The translations under genes and the position numbers were made by a program. The notes under the pieces are model-generated. The model was given only the letters and a program-made list of their open reading frames with translations, was not told where the DNA came from and searched no databases. DNA of 64,000 nt from NCBI RefSeq assembly GCF_900115495.1, contig NZ_FOWR01000003.1:124001-188000 (forward strand), read 5' to 3'. Shown here piece after piece: positions 28,270 to 37,597 of the stretch; within the stretch, counting starts at the first letter, position 1; each line of letters opens with the position of its first letter. This stretch comes from Enterovibrio norvegicus DSM 15893 (GTDB lineage Bacteria > Pseudomonadota > Gammaproteobacteria > Enterobacterales > Vibrionaceae).

Positions 28270-30122
28270 AAAAGTTATTCAAGTTGCGTAGAAGCATACA
28301 AACACAACTGACAGTTCTCGTGTTAGGCCTGAGCCTCATTTTTGCGGTGCTTTCAATGAGCGTTCAAGTAGGCATCAACTACTCACACACGGTCGATTGG
28401 ACAAAATCTTCGCTAGGAAAACGCGTAGGTAGCACCATTTCAGTGCTCAACTATGCCATCAGTAAACAAGACAACGAACTCTTAAACCAACAGCTAATAA
28501 GCCTAGCGAGCATGCCGTATGTGAAAAATGCACTTTTGGTCAGCAACACTGGCACACAGCGTTGGGCTTACCCAGAAGATGCACCGCTTGCTGAAGCCTA
28601 TTTCTCACGTTATAGCATCAGTGATGGCACAAGAAACGCGGGCTTTATCGAAGTCTATTTAGATCTGAATGCCATAGAGTCTTCTGCCATCACAAGTGCA
28701 AGCTCAGTGGCCATGGTTTATCTGCTTGAAGCCTTCGTGATCGCACTGCTACTGCTGTTTATTGTTCAGCGCACCTTCACCAGCCGAATGAAAACGCTGG
28801 CAGAACACGTCGATAAAATAGACCTCACCAAAGTTGGTAAACTTGTTCTGCCTGACGCACTGATCAAATGTGAAGATGAGATCGGCCAAGTCTCTAATTC
28901 CGTGCAAGCACTGTATCAACGTGTTCGTGCCGACTTCATCGAGAAAAAGCTGGAAGAGCGCACACTGAGACAGCACAAAACCTTGCTGGCAGAAGAAGTG
29001 AATGCAAGGACATTAGAACTAGATTGGCAGAACAAAGCGAACAAACTGTTGGCTGACCTATCGCTACGCCTGCTCAAAGGCCATAAAACCGATGTTGAAA
29101 ACGATGTACGAGCAAGCATGTCACGCATGGCATCCTTGCTCGAAACTGACCACATCTTTTGGTTGGCCTTTGACTACAACAACGTGCAGTATCGTGCCTC
29201 ATACCCAGAATTTAGTGATGAGCCAGACATCGATTTCACCGACATGTATAAGCTCAAACGTTGGTTAATGGACGTGCGTGACACCGCGATCATTGACACC
29301 AACAACATGTCAGATCATGCCGTGACCGAGCGTCAGTTCCTTGAAAGGGTTGGCATTCACAGTTTGGCCATGTTCCCCCTCACCGATGGACGTAAGAGTT
29401 TCGGCTTGCTCGTGGCAACCAACAATCATTGTTCACTGCGTTGGAATGAAAACAAAGACCTGCTGTTAAAACGTTTCGCTACCATGCTGAGTGAGCTAAC
29501 GATTCGTGAACGTGACCATGTTGCCATGACCGAGCTTCAAGAAGAGCTCATTCTCGCCAACGAAAGATTGCGTGTTGAAGCGGAAACTGACGAATTAACA
29601 CGCCTTTTGAATCGTCGCCCTTTCCGTCGAATCATGAACACCGCCTTATATGATGCGGTCGATGAAAAAGCGTCTATCACCATCATGATGATCGATATTG
29701 ACCATTTTAAAGCCTACAACGACATTTATGGACACCTTCAGGGCGATCGAGTGTTAACGTATGTGGCGCGAGCAATGAACCAGGTAGCAACAGCAAGCAA
29801 CGCCACGATTGCGCGATTTGGCGGCGAAGAGTTCGCCTTTCTTCTTCGGGATGCAGACCTAGAGCAATCAAAGAAAGTGGCGTGGCAACTTTGTCAGTCA
29901 GTGCGCGATTTAAGCATTTCGCACCAAGGCAGTAAAAACAGTGGAATCATCACGGTCAGTATTGGCGGTGTTATCTGCACCCCAGATGGTGAAACCCAAC
30001 CGAATCAACTGCTAGAAACCGCGGACCAACGCCTCTATAAAGCCAAGCGCGCAGGTCGCAACCGCGCAGAAGTGAAAGAGCTCGATTTAGCCCCCCTTCC
30101 TTCAGAAGCGTTCGAATCTTAA
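28263..30122 (+). CDS. Membrane-bound GGDEF diguanylate cyclase with GAF-like sensor
   Basis: A 619-residue protein. Membrane helices at about residues 15-38 and 145-166 bracket a periplasmic sensor of about 105 residues. A coiled linker and a GAF-like region (about 250-420) follow, then a GGDEF domain (about 445-605). The active-site motif is GGEEF at residues 520-524, so it should make c-di-GMP. The residues before GGEEF (NATIA) do not form the RxxD inhibitory site, so product feedback may be absent. A terminator follows the stop. Confidence 0.92.
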   Translation: MLKKLFKLRRSIQTQLTVLVLGLSLIFAVLSMSVQVGINYSHTVDWTKSSLGKRVGSTISVLNYAISKQDNELLNQQLISLASMPYVKNALLVSNTGTQRWAYPEDAPLAEAYFSRYSISDGTRNAGFIEVYLDLNAIESSAITSASSVAMVYLLEAFVIALLLLFIVQRTFTSRMKTLAEHVDKIDLTKVGKLVLPDALIKCEDEIGQVSNSVQALYQRVRADFIEKKLEERTLRQHKTLLAEEVNARTLELDWQNKANKLLADLSLRLLKGHKTDVENDVRASMSRMASLLETDHIFWLAFDYNNVQYRASYPEFSDEPDIDFTDMYKLKRWLMDVRDTAIIDTNNMSDHAVTERQFLERVGIHSLAMFPLTDGRKSFGLLVATNNHCSLRWNENKDLLLKRFATMLSELTIRERDHVAMTELQEELILANERLRVEAETDELTRLLNRRPFRRIMNTALYDAVDEKASITIMMIDIDHFKAYNDIYGHLQGDRVLTYVARAMNQVATASNATIARFGGEEFAFLLRDADLEQSKKVAWQLCQSVRDLSISHQGSKNSGIITVSIGGVICTPDGETQPNQLLETADQRLYKAKRAGRNRAEVKELDLAPLPSEAFES

Positions 30123-30150
30123 GCTGAGTTTCTCTCATTACACATCAATA

Positions 30151-30175
30151 AAAGCGACGAGCTTCGTCGCTTTTT
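30151..30175 (+). terminator. Terminator after the GGDEF gene
   Basis: Stem AAAGCGACGA/TCGTCGCTTT with a three-base loop and T-run, 28 bp after the GGDEF stop. Confidence 0.9.
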
Positions 30176-30411
30176 CGTTTTAAACATCTACTTCAAACCG
30201 CCACATTTTATCGAGATAACGCATGTCGGTATTTCCAAAAAAAAGGTCGGACTAACGACACCCTTCCCCCTGAAAATGACACGCCCTCTTTGACCGTCAT
30301 TACTGCCTACTACCCGCCTTAATTTTGTCGACTTGTCTCTTAAATCAGAAACTTCTCACTCCTCAGCTATGCGAGTATACGCATACGTTCCTAGAGAGTG
30401 TTGAGCAGAAG

Positions 30412-31641
30412 ATGATAAACCGAACGGGCCCCTTACATATCTGTCATTTCGTCGATAATCTCGCCGACGCTGAGCAGAACCGTCAGGTGTTTAATGTCAT
30501 CGGTCAATTCAGCAGTGATGCGTATGAACACACCTTGGTGGTGCTAAAAAAACAGCCGGGACTCAACGTACGTTTCCCCCCTAACACCAGCTGCATTGAA
30601 CTCACCCCAAAAGGCGTATTGAATTTCGGTGGGTTAAAAGAGTGTCGCCGTGTAATATCGCTGCTGCGACCGGACATTTGCCATACTTATGGTGACAACA
30701 CCATGGCAATCCAATGGTTTGCTTATCAACACGCCACACCACTGCGCTTGCATACACAATTTACCAGCCCAAGCACATCGGCAGGGTTAGCCCACCTCAT
30801 CGAACAATGGCGTTACCGCTTACTGGCCCCTCCAACGCATTTTATAGTGACGACCTCTGATGAAAGCGAGCAATGGCTTCTTCAACATACTCAAGTAGAA
30901 GAAAACAAGGTAAAGCTGATCCGCTTCGGCATAGATAGCCAACGCCTGTGCCCACCGTTGAGACAGCTCGAGGTCAACACAAAAGAACACATGATTGGCA
31001 CAGCGCCCGTACCGAGCGACAAATTTGTCATTGGCACATCCATATGCGATGCCGAGCCACAGGACGTTGAACACTTTTTCGAAGCCTATGCGAAAGCGCG
31101 ACAACGCGACGATGACTTCGCCGATCAGGCCATGTTGCTGGTGTCAGGAAACAGCCCGCACTTACCCGCCTATCGTCAATGTATTGACCGGTTAGCACTG
31201 CCTGAAAACGCCATTCGCTTCTGCGGGCTGCTCACTGATAGCTACCAATTCAACATGCACGTTGATTGCTATGCCAGCTTGCACCGCAAATACGTGTTTC
31301 CCTCGAAAACCTTAGAAGCCATGTCGATGGGGCTGCCGATTTTACTCGCTAACCAAGACGCTTACCCTCAGTACCAAGGCACAACAAGTCCTGTTCTCTC
31401 CTCGAGTGCCACACAAGGAAAATACACCCACGATCGTTTACTTCAGCTGTTTAACAATGTCGCCCAGCGCATGCAGCTAGGCCGCTTAGCCCGTTTGCAC
31501 ATTCAACAGCACCATGATGAGAAAATTCACCAACAACGTTGTGAAGCGCTTTATGTGTTGGCGTATGGGGATCAACTCGGGAAGGAAGCGCGACGATACA
31601 ACCAAGAAAGACTATCAATAAAGTCCAATCGCGACGCGTGA
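30412..31641 (+). CDS. Glycosyltransferase, GT4-like
   Basis: A 409-residue GT-B-type glycosyltransferase. It begins PLHICHFVDNLADAEQNRQVF, as in GT4 enzymes acting on envelope polysaccharide. The C-terminal half has KTLEAMSMGLPILLANQDAYP (about residues 300-320), which corresponds to the donor-binding EAM-x-x-G-x-P motif. ATG 30412 is preferred by domain start; a TTG at 30325 leaves an in-frame 29-residue extension. No other polysaccharide gene is adjacent, so the acceptor is unknown. Confidence 0.82.
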   Translation: MINRTGPLHICHFVDNLADAEQNRQVFNVIGQFSSDAYEHTLVVLKKQPGLNVRFPPNTSCIELTPKGVLNFGGLKECRRVISLLRPDICHTYGDNTMAIQWFAYQHATPLRLHTQFTSPSTSAGLAHLIEQWRYRLLAPPTHFIVTTSDESEQWLLQHTQVEENKVKLIRFGIDSQRLCPPLRQLEVNTKEHMIGTAPVPSDKFVIGTSICDAEPQDVEHFFEAYAKARQRDDDFADQAMLLVSGNSPHLPAYRQCIDRLALPENAIRFCGLLTDSYQFNMHVDCYASLHRKYVFPSKTLEAMSMGLPILLANQDAYPQYQGTTSPVLSSSATQGKYTHDRLLQLFNNVAQRMQLGRLARLHIQQHHDEKIHQQRCEALYVLAYGDQLGKEARRYNQERLSIKSNRDA

Positions 31642-31658
31642 TGCGTTTGGGTATAGAG

Positions 31659-32357
31659 CTAAAAACCCGCCGACACATTCAGCGCGACCGCGTTGTGTCG
31701 CCAATGCTCTAACACCACTTCTTGCACCACACCATCAATGTCCGCATGTGTTCGCGCAATTAACAAAGCGGGAGCACCCGCCGTTGCACGCAATGCCTGA
31801 GCAATTTCCTTGTCGAAAGACGTTGAAGCAACGCCATACGTACACTGCGCAAAACGCAGGTGGAAGGTATTAGCGAAAATCACGGAGAGATCTTGAGAGA
31901 GGTCATGATCCAGTAAAGAGGGCGTGCTGTCAGCACGGACATAGTGGATGGCGTACATCACAGGACGGCCATCAACCAAATGCGTTCGTTCGATATGGTG
32001 AATCTCAGAAAACGGTGGCAGCGCCATCTTCTCTGCCGCTTCTTTATTGGCCATCACGGTCTTTGAGACGACCACGTCCGTTGATGCTGATTTCCCTTGC
32101 GCCTGAGCCACTGTATGAATGTGATAAGCAGACATCAAATCAAGCTGTATCGGACGCTCAGCAATAAACCATCCTCGGCGATCTTCACGGAAAATCACCC
32201 CTTCAGCTTCCAATAAAGAAAGCGCCTCACGCAGCGTGACACGCGTGGTTTTGAAAGATTCCGCGAGCTTTCGTTCAGAAGGCAGTTTCGTGCCCGCCGC
32301 CAGAAGGCCACTTTGGATTTGTTCAACAATGGTGTCTTTGATTTTGATGTACTGCAA
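31659..32357 (-). CDS. GntR/UTRA family regulator, PhnR-like
   Basis: A 232-residue regulator with an N-terminal wHTH (about 8-70; TTRVTLREALSLLEAEG) and a UTRA ligand-binding domain. REDRRGWFI and the final EHWRHNAVALNV resemble Salmonella PhnR, the phosphonate-pathway GntR. No phosphonate gene is in the window, so the effector is unknown. The frame is open to 32432, but the TTG at 32357 is preceded by AGCAGG and starts directly at the DNA-binding domain. It is convergent with the glycosyltransferase. Confidence 0.82.
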   Translation of the reverse strand: MQYIKIKDTIVEQIQSGLLAAGTKLPSERKLAESFKTTRVTLREALSLLEAEGVIFREDRRGWFIAERPIQLDLMSAYHIHTVAQAQGKSASTDVVVSKTVMANKEAAEKMALPPFSEIHHIERTHLVDGRPVMYAIHYVRADSTPSLLDHDLSQDLSVIFANTFHLRFAQCTYGVASTSFDKEIAQALRATAGAPALLIARTHADIDGVVQEVVLEHWRHNAVALNVSAGF

Positions 32358-32592
32358 AGCAAGCCTGCTCAGTCGTCCAGCATGCGCACTGAACCATAAA
32401 AAGTCATGCGTAAAGCATACCTCAGCAAACAAAAGAAAACAGCTTTCGTCTCGTCAGAAATCAGACAGTTAATCGACCAGCCATTCAACCGAACATGACT
32501 GCATCATCAAGACACCAATACATCATAAAAACGGTTAGAAGAGCGTGTCATCAATGCTGACCGAAACAGTGCGAGGAAGATGACGTGACAAA

Positions 32593-32907
32593 TCAGCTCC
32601 AGTTCACGCCTGCTAATCGGATGATTTCCATACGTTCGAGTTCACGTAACAACTTTTGCGCATAATCAGGGTGGCATACAGAAAGCGCAGATAAGGCCGC
32701 GCCGAGAGGGAGATTTTTTTCAAGAAGGGAGAGAAACACACTGGTTGCGCTATCGCACACTAACACGTCGCCCGTCATTGGACTGAACAACACCATTTGG
32801 TCACCCGATTCATAGGAACATGCATCTAAAGTAAAATTGTCTGCCAAGCACACATCAACGTCTGCTTTTAGCACTAGATTGTTATCCACAAACTCGGACA
32901 TTCTCAT
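32593..32907 (-). CDS. PqqD-like protein (HPr-rel-A type)
   Basis: A 104-residue protein resembling the PqqD-like peptide chaperones that accompany HprK-related kinase A in exopolysaccharide/PEP-CTERM loci. The segment VLFSPMTGDVLVCDSATSVFLSLL (in two strands and a helix) is typical of the PqqD wHTH fold. ATG 32907 has GGGG upstream; the longer frame to 32949 was rejected. No kinase, radical SAM enzyme or PQQ gene is nearby, so it is an orphan. Confidence 0.65.
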   Translation of the reverse strand: MRMSEFVDNNLVLKADVDVCLADNFTLDACSYESGDQMVLFSPMTGDVLVCDSATSVFLSLLEKNLPLGAALSALSVCHPDYAQKLLRELERMEIIRLAGVNWS

Positions 32908-33187
32908 ATCAACACCCCACCACTTTGCTGAGTTAAACCTATCCTTCACAAATCACTCGCATTCCATCGCGTTATACCCAATTAACCTGAGGATTCCGAA
33001 TTCAGCGAGCAGCTTCATTTTTCTTGGGTATACATCATTAACTGTATAACCTGTGAGGGATTTTCCTTGTGAAATTTAGGGTTACTTTCACAATCGTCGC
33101 AGAGGTAAGACGTGAGACACTTCAACGGATTTTCCATCGCTTGCAAACAAAACGCGAACGATGGAAAATTACACATAAAATCATGTG

Positions 33188-34546
33188 TTAACGTTGAAGA
33201 GAGTACTTATCGATCAAGGTGTAGAGAGTAGGACGAGACACACCAAGCAAGTTGGCGGTTTGAGACATGTTCCCCTCAGCACGTAACAATGCACGGGAAA
33301 CAGCATGACGCTCTGCCTCTTCACGCACTTGACGTAAGTTCAACGGCAAACCGCTGTCTTTCTTCTGTTCCTTGGTCAGCATAAGATCGGCCGTCGCAAT
33401 CTTATTACCATCGGCCAAAATCACTGCAGATTTCACCTTGTTTTGAAGTTCTCTGACGTTCCCCGGCCAAGGGTGTTCGAGCAAGGCTTCAATCGCATCT
33501 TCTGTAAAGCCAAGAATGTTTCTGTTCATGCTGTGACTAAATTCATTCAGAAAAGTCTTTGCGAGGAGCATGATGTCATCCGGTCGCTCCCGCAATGCAG
33601 GAATATGAATTGTCACTTCACCAATACGATAGAACAGATCTTCTCTAAAGCGCTTCTCCGCAACACGGCTGCCCATGTCTTGATAGGTCGCACTCACTAT
33701 CTTCACATCCACAGGGATCGGTTGCTGACCGCCAATGCGGTTCACCATCCTTTCTTGCATGAAACGAAGTAATTTAGATTGGAGTGCTAGAGGCATATCT
33801 CCGATTTCATCAAGAAATAACGTTCCCCCTTCTGCCGCTTCAATCTTACCTACCGTGACACGGTAGCCTTCAGACGCAGAACCACTTTCTGTACCAAACA
33901 ACTCAGCTTCTAACAGATGATCAGGCACTGAAGCACAATTAATCGCAATGAAAGGTGCCTCTCTTCGCGGACCTTTGTCATGCGTAGCCCGTGCCAGAAG
34001 TCCCTTGCCTGTTCCGCTTTCGCCCACAATGAGCGTATTAACGTCAGTCAATGCAACACGATCGACCATGCGCATTAGCTGCAACACTTGCGAGCTATTG
34101 CCAACAAACTGATCTTCACGTTTTTCCTGTTTACTGAGTCGAGCAAGATCCTTTTCAACTTTGGCAACATGCGCAGCACGCTTCACTACCAGCTTAAGTA
34201 AAGGATCGTTCAGCTCGCGCCCCACTACATCAAATGCACCCAACTCGAAAGCCGGTTGCACCGTTTGTGTATTTTCATTACCCACTAAAGCGAGAATCTT
34301 ATTTTTCTTATCCAGCGCGAGAATATCACTAATAAGCGTAAGGTCAGCCATGACCAAATCGCCCATCACAATCACATGCGGTTGATGATGTCTAAGTGCC
34401 GAAATGGCATCAAAACGGCTCGATGTAACCACCGTTCCCATGTCTTCAAGTAATCTTCCCAGACGCCGTAAGTTCTCTGGATCGTCCTCAATAATGAGTA
34501 ATGTTTGTTGAAGTGATGATGCATCGCTTCTAATAGTATCAACCAT
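33188..34546 (-). CDS. PrsR-like AAA+ response regulator, GAFTGA missing
   Basis: A 452-residue regulator. A receiver-like domain (about 15-125) precedes an AAA+ domain (about 145-385; Walker A GESGTGKG at 175-182, Walker B GTLFLDEIGD at 241-250) and a Fis-type HTH (about 425-447). The order and sequence resemble PrsR of PEP-CTERM/exopolysaccharide systems. The GAFTGA loop that contacts sigma-54 is replaced by GSASEG (222-227), and the receiver Lys of the KP pair is not seen near residue 110. It may not activate sigma-54 polymerase. AAGGGGG precedes ATG. Confidence 0.88.
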   Translation of the reverse strand: MVDTIRSDASSLQQTLLIIEDDPENLRRLGRLLEDMGTVVTSSRFDAISALRHHQPHVIVMGDLVMADLTLISDILALDKKNKILALVGNENTQTVQPAFELGAFDVVGRELNDPLLKLVVKRAAHVAKVEKDLARLSKQEKREDQFVGNSSQVLQLMRMVDRVALTDVNTLIVGESGTGKGLLARATHDKGPRREAPFIAINCASVPDHLLEAELFGTESGSASEGYRVTVGKIEAAEGGTLFLDEIGDMPLALQSKLLRFMQERMVNRIGGQQPIPVDVKIVSATYQDMGSRVAEKRFREDLFYRIGEVTIHIPALRERPDDIMLLAKTFLNEFSHSMNRNILGFTEDAIEALLEHPWPGNVRELQNKVKSAVILADGNKIATADLMLTKEQKKDSGLPLNLRQVREEAERHAVSRALLRAEGNMSQTANLLGVSRPTLYTLIDKYSLQR

Positions 34547-35294
34547 GTATCCCCCTTAATGGGCTTTAACACCTGTGTTGAAACCGCTCAAGGCCTACTG
34601 CGCAAGGGCAAATCATTGCCCTTAGGAATCGAAGTCAACACAAATCCATGCGTTCGTGTTAGATGCCTTATTTAGCGTGCAATCTCGATAGTAATCATTC
34701 GCGCCACGTACAAACATACCCGCAACGCGCAGTACAAGCCAAAACGTCAAAGCCCTTCGCATTGAGCCGTTTGCCCTGTTTCGACCTCTATCAAGATGTT
34801 GAAGTCACAAGTGAACAAAATAAACAGGCAAGTTTTTGGCGTTTACTGCTTCATATCATCCAGTTAGAACCTCAAAATCTTGCTTGTCCCACCAGCCATT
34901 GCACTGGCTTTTCTTACCTACTGACGGTTTACCATTTAGCAATAATGGAAACGATAACTCTATTGCTAACGCAACCGTCTCTACATTACTTGGCAGCACT
35001 ACTTATAGAAGCCGAGTTGATTGACAACATGACGGGCAATCATGTCGTCGAAGTCGAAAGCGTGGAAAATCATAACGATTGGAGAGTTGCACTCAGCACA
35101 TGCCTAGCGTTTTCCAGCATTACATTTATGGTTCACAATAGCAGTGGAGAGACTTGAAGGATGATCAACAGAAGGGAATAACACTGAATTCTTATTTTGT
35201 AGGCACATTCTCCGTTTCTAAAAGTCAAAAACCCATACATATCGCATAACATTTCCAACACGACGTACGTATTACTCTACATAAACCCCAGATA
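34547..35294. other. Long intergenic region between prsR-like and NADAR genes
   Basis: About 750 bp. Near the left end is a perfect hairpin (34604-34623), listed separately. Two overlapping plus-strand frames of 62 and 164 codons lack ribosome binding sites, and a terminator-like AGCCA-N6-TGGCT plus T-run lies inside them near 34893-34912. That fits a small untranslated RNA better than a protein, but support is weak. Confidence 0.4.
34604..34623. promoter_or_regulatory. Perfect palindromic hairpin upstream of the prsR-like gene
   Basis: AAGGGCAA-ATCA-TTGCCCTT lies 57 bp upstream of the regulator start. No T-run follows, so it is more likely an operator than a terminator. It could be an autoregulatory site. 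Confidence 0.45.
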
Positions 35295-35753
35295 TTACAA
35301 TGATAAAACGCTTTGCGTTGTTGCCAACTTCTCACGAACGTCCATCAAAATTTGCCCAAGTTTATTCTCACCGACACCGTCACGATCGATGCCCCAAAAT
35401 GCATCACAGGGAGAACATTCCGCGAGAAAACGCTCCTTCGTTGCCAAAAGTTGTTGCTTTAAGTCATCGTGTTGCTCAAATTTTTTCATCACGACCAGGC
35501 GCATCACATCCACACGAATGTCCATCCATTCGTCGCACACCGCATCGGCATATTGGCGGCTCAAACGGAAAGCATCGTCGGGGGTGGGGGCTTGCTGAAT
35601 CACGTTGCGAATATCTTGGCATTCGAATTTCTGCGCATGGTAATAATGCTCAGAGCACAGCCACGTTTGACCATCAATAAGCAAGGGTGCGAGATAAAAA
35701 TTTGAAAGGAAACCAAACGGGTCGTCAGGCTCATAGAAGTAGATTGTCGACAT
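35295..35753 (-). CDS. NADAR family protein (YbiA-like)
   Basis: A 152-residue NADAR protein. The family blocks are clear: FYEPDDPFGFLSNFY (residues 5-19), WLCSEHYYHAQKF near residue 35, and CSPCDAFWGIDRDGVGENKLGQIL near the C-terminus. YbiA-like members hydrolyse the N-glycosidic bond of riboflavin-pathway intermediates, and others act on ADP-ribose. Start ATG 35753 is preferred to an upstream ATG three codons earlier. Confidence 0.9.
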   Translation of the reverse strand: MSTIYFYEPDDPFGFLSNFYLAPLLIDGQTWLCSEHYYHAQKFECQDIRNVIQQAPTPDDAFRLSRQYADAVCDEWMDIRVDVMRLVVMKKFEQHDDLKQQLLATKERFLAECSPCDAFWGIDRDGVGENKLGQILMDVREKLATTQSVLSL

Positions 35754-35840
35754 GTGTACCACCTAAGTCATTGGAACTTTCAGCGTTAATGATAGACAAC
35801 ACAAGAACAAAAGCGATGTGTCAAATTCTAACGTGTGACG

Positions 35841-36239
35841 TTAAGACTTTTTATGGCATTCGTAGAGCTGTTCAATGGAGTAATTAAAAAGCGGTTTAAT
35901 TTTCGATTTCGCTTCCGAAATCGACACTTCTTCAAAGGGAGTATTGATCGTTTTCTTTCCAAAAATACCAAGAAAGCCCTTATCTAACACCAACCAGAAA
36001 CACAACAAGCCTTTATCTGGCTCTGTTGGCACCAATTGAAAACACGCGTACTTGTCGTCTTCATCCCCGACAGTGAAAAACAACCCACCCCCTTCTCCGT
36101 GCTCTTCAAACAACGCGACTTCTTCACGCCACGGATACTTATCAATCAGATCTATCGCATCATGATAATGCGATGTTTGCACTTCAACGTGCTGCATTTC
36201 AGGGTGTTCACCACGGAAAGAATAGAAAACATTGACCAT
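35841..36239 (-). CDS. Hypothetical protein, about 132 residues
   Basis: A mildly acidic soluble protein. It contains HYHDAIDLIDKYPWREEVALFEE and LLCFWLVLDKGFLGIFGKK. AGAGG precedes ATG 36239; a nine-codon upstream extension was rejected. No family recognised. It may be a small immunity-like or stress protein, but that is not supported beyond size. Confidence 0.6.
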   Translation of the reverse strand: MVNVFYSFRGEHPEMQHVEVQTSHYHDAIDLIDKYPWREEVALFEEHGEGGGLFFTVGDEDDKYACFQLVPTEPDKGLLCFWLVLDKGFLGIFGKKTINTPFEEVSISEAKSKIKPLFNYSIEQLYECHKKS

Positions 36240-36433
36240 ATCAGCCTCTAAAAAGCGAAACATCAAGATCCAAACGCGCAGTGATAGACACGTCGATCAG
36301 ACCTTATTCAAATGGTGTAGACCGTTATTAAATTGTGTAGATAAAGGCAATGTAAACGATATGTTACTCATTCGCGACAGTCGACACGAAGCATTCGTAC
36401 CAAGTCTCGAAATTGCAAAAAAATTAAAAATTA

Positions 36434-36910
36434 TCAGACAGATACACGAGACATTGACCAATGTCCATTGCACGCGGCATTGCTCACACCCCACTCTCCC
36501 GTTAACGCATCATGGCTCGCACTCCCTGAAAAGTGATAGCCCCACTGCATGCTGTCGCTGTAGATTTCCAGTTCTCCGGATTCCGAAATCCAGCCTTTAA
36601 GGGTCGAATTGTCATGTGAAATGTGGAAAGAAACGAACCCGTTACGAATCGTGCCTAAAACCTCTGAGGGTGGGCACTTGCGCTGGCTATTTTCATCGAC
36701 ATGCTTTCCTTCCCATGTTCCATCAAAACTTGTCGTCGGCGTAAAAGAGGGGGCGATAGGCAACGCAACCTGAAAAGCTGTTGCTGGCAGTGCCGAACGG
36801 GCAGACTCAAAGTACAAGCTGATAAAAAACAATCCAATGAGCGTATAAAAGAACGGATACATTAAGCTAACAATCCCTTTTCCCTGAAAGGTATATCCAA
36901 ACAACCGCAT
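36434..36910 (-). CDS. Secreted or anchored beta-rich hypothetical protein
   Basis: A 158-residue protein with an N-terminal hydrophobic segment (about residues 14-34) and a short Pro/Ala-rich linker. The following beta-rich domain starts FDGTWEGKHVDENSQRKCPP and ends GEWGVSNAACNGHWSM, with paired Cys. The G-T-W-x-G start is reminiscent of small lipid- or polysaccharide-binding extracellular domains, but no family was recognised. Confidence 0.6.
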   Translation of the reverse strand: MRLFGYTFQGKGIVSLMYPFFYTLIGLFFISLYFESARSALPATAFQVALPIAPSFTPTTSFDGTWEGKHVDENSQRKCPPSEVLGTIRNGFVSFHISHDNSTLKGWISESGELEIYSDSMQWGYHFSGSASHDALTGEWGVSNAACNGHWSMSRVSV

Positions 36911-37079
36911 GGCTGCAATATCTTTGCTTTGTGATGAATGGCTCTTTCGCCACGGCCGCCATTATAGGTACAGTGTATTTTAAAATCAAATTTGGATATT
37001 AATCGCGCAACCAATAAAAAATTACACTTTCATATGGAAAAAATTAAAACAAGAGCCCCCCTCTTTATGACGAAGAAAC

Positions 37080-37373
37080 ATGAAGATGCGAGACCAATTC
37101 AACGCCTTGGAAAACGAAATCCAACGGTTACGTCAGCAGCAAAAAGCCATTGTCATCTTGTTAGAGCAACCAAGATTACTGGAGCAAAACATGGTAACCA
37201 AAGAACGCTGGGTCGACATTATGGTCGCAGCAGGCATGCGCGAAGAAGACATGATGAACTGGCACAAGCAATTCGAAAAGATGGTGCCCGATGCGCACCA
37301 AGAGTTTCTTGAATCGCTAAACATCGACGAAAAAGAAATTATCAAGATCCGCACTTGGTCAAAAGAATCGTAA
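37080..37373 (+). CDS. Small helical protein, MerR C-terminal-like
   Basis: A 97-residue helical protein. KERWVDIMVAAGMREEDM followed by NWHKQFEKM and HQEFLESL matches the C-terminal effector part of some gamma-proteobacterial MerR-type regulators, but the DNA-binding half is missing. It may be a stand-alone small protein. ATG 37080 lacks a strong ribosome binding site and a second ATG lies two codons on. A terminator follows. Confidence 0.65.
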   Translation: MKMRDQFNALENEIQRLRQQQKAIVILLEQPRLLEQNMVTKERWVDIMVAAGMREEDMMNWHKQFEKMVPDAHQEFLESLNIDEKEIIKIRTWSKES

Positions 37374-37402
37374 CGGCATCTCCTAACGCAGAAACGTACA
37401 TT

Positions 37403-37428
37403 AAACGGTCATCATGGCCGTTTTTTTT
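37403..37428 (+). terminator. Terminator
   Basis: Short stem AAACGG/CCGTTT with a nine-base loop and a long T-run after the small helical protein gene. Confidence 0.8.
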
Positions 37429-37597
37429 GCTTCTACGTTGGTCAGAGAAAAAGGCGCGATTCAACATTCTCGCGCATTTTTCCCCAAAAAAGAGTGTGTC
37501 GTTGCAGCCTGCTAATCACCTCCCATAAATCCCTAGACACACCGTTATCTTGCGTTTTAAATACCCCTCTTGTTTGCGGATATCTTCTGAGGAAACC

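Noticed and set aside
31659-32357. Naming the GntR regulator phnR
   Set aside because: Resemblance to PhnR is partial, and no phosphonate genes are nearby.
34663-35157. 164-codon plus-strand frame
   Set aside because: No ribosome binding site, Cys/His-rich unusual composition, and a terminator-like hairpin inside it. Kept only as a note in the gap entry.
36992-37312. 106-codon plus-strand frame
   Set aside because: Overlaps the better-supported frame 37080-37373 and has a random basic composition.
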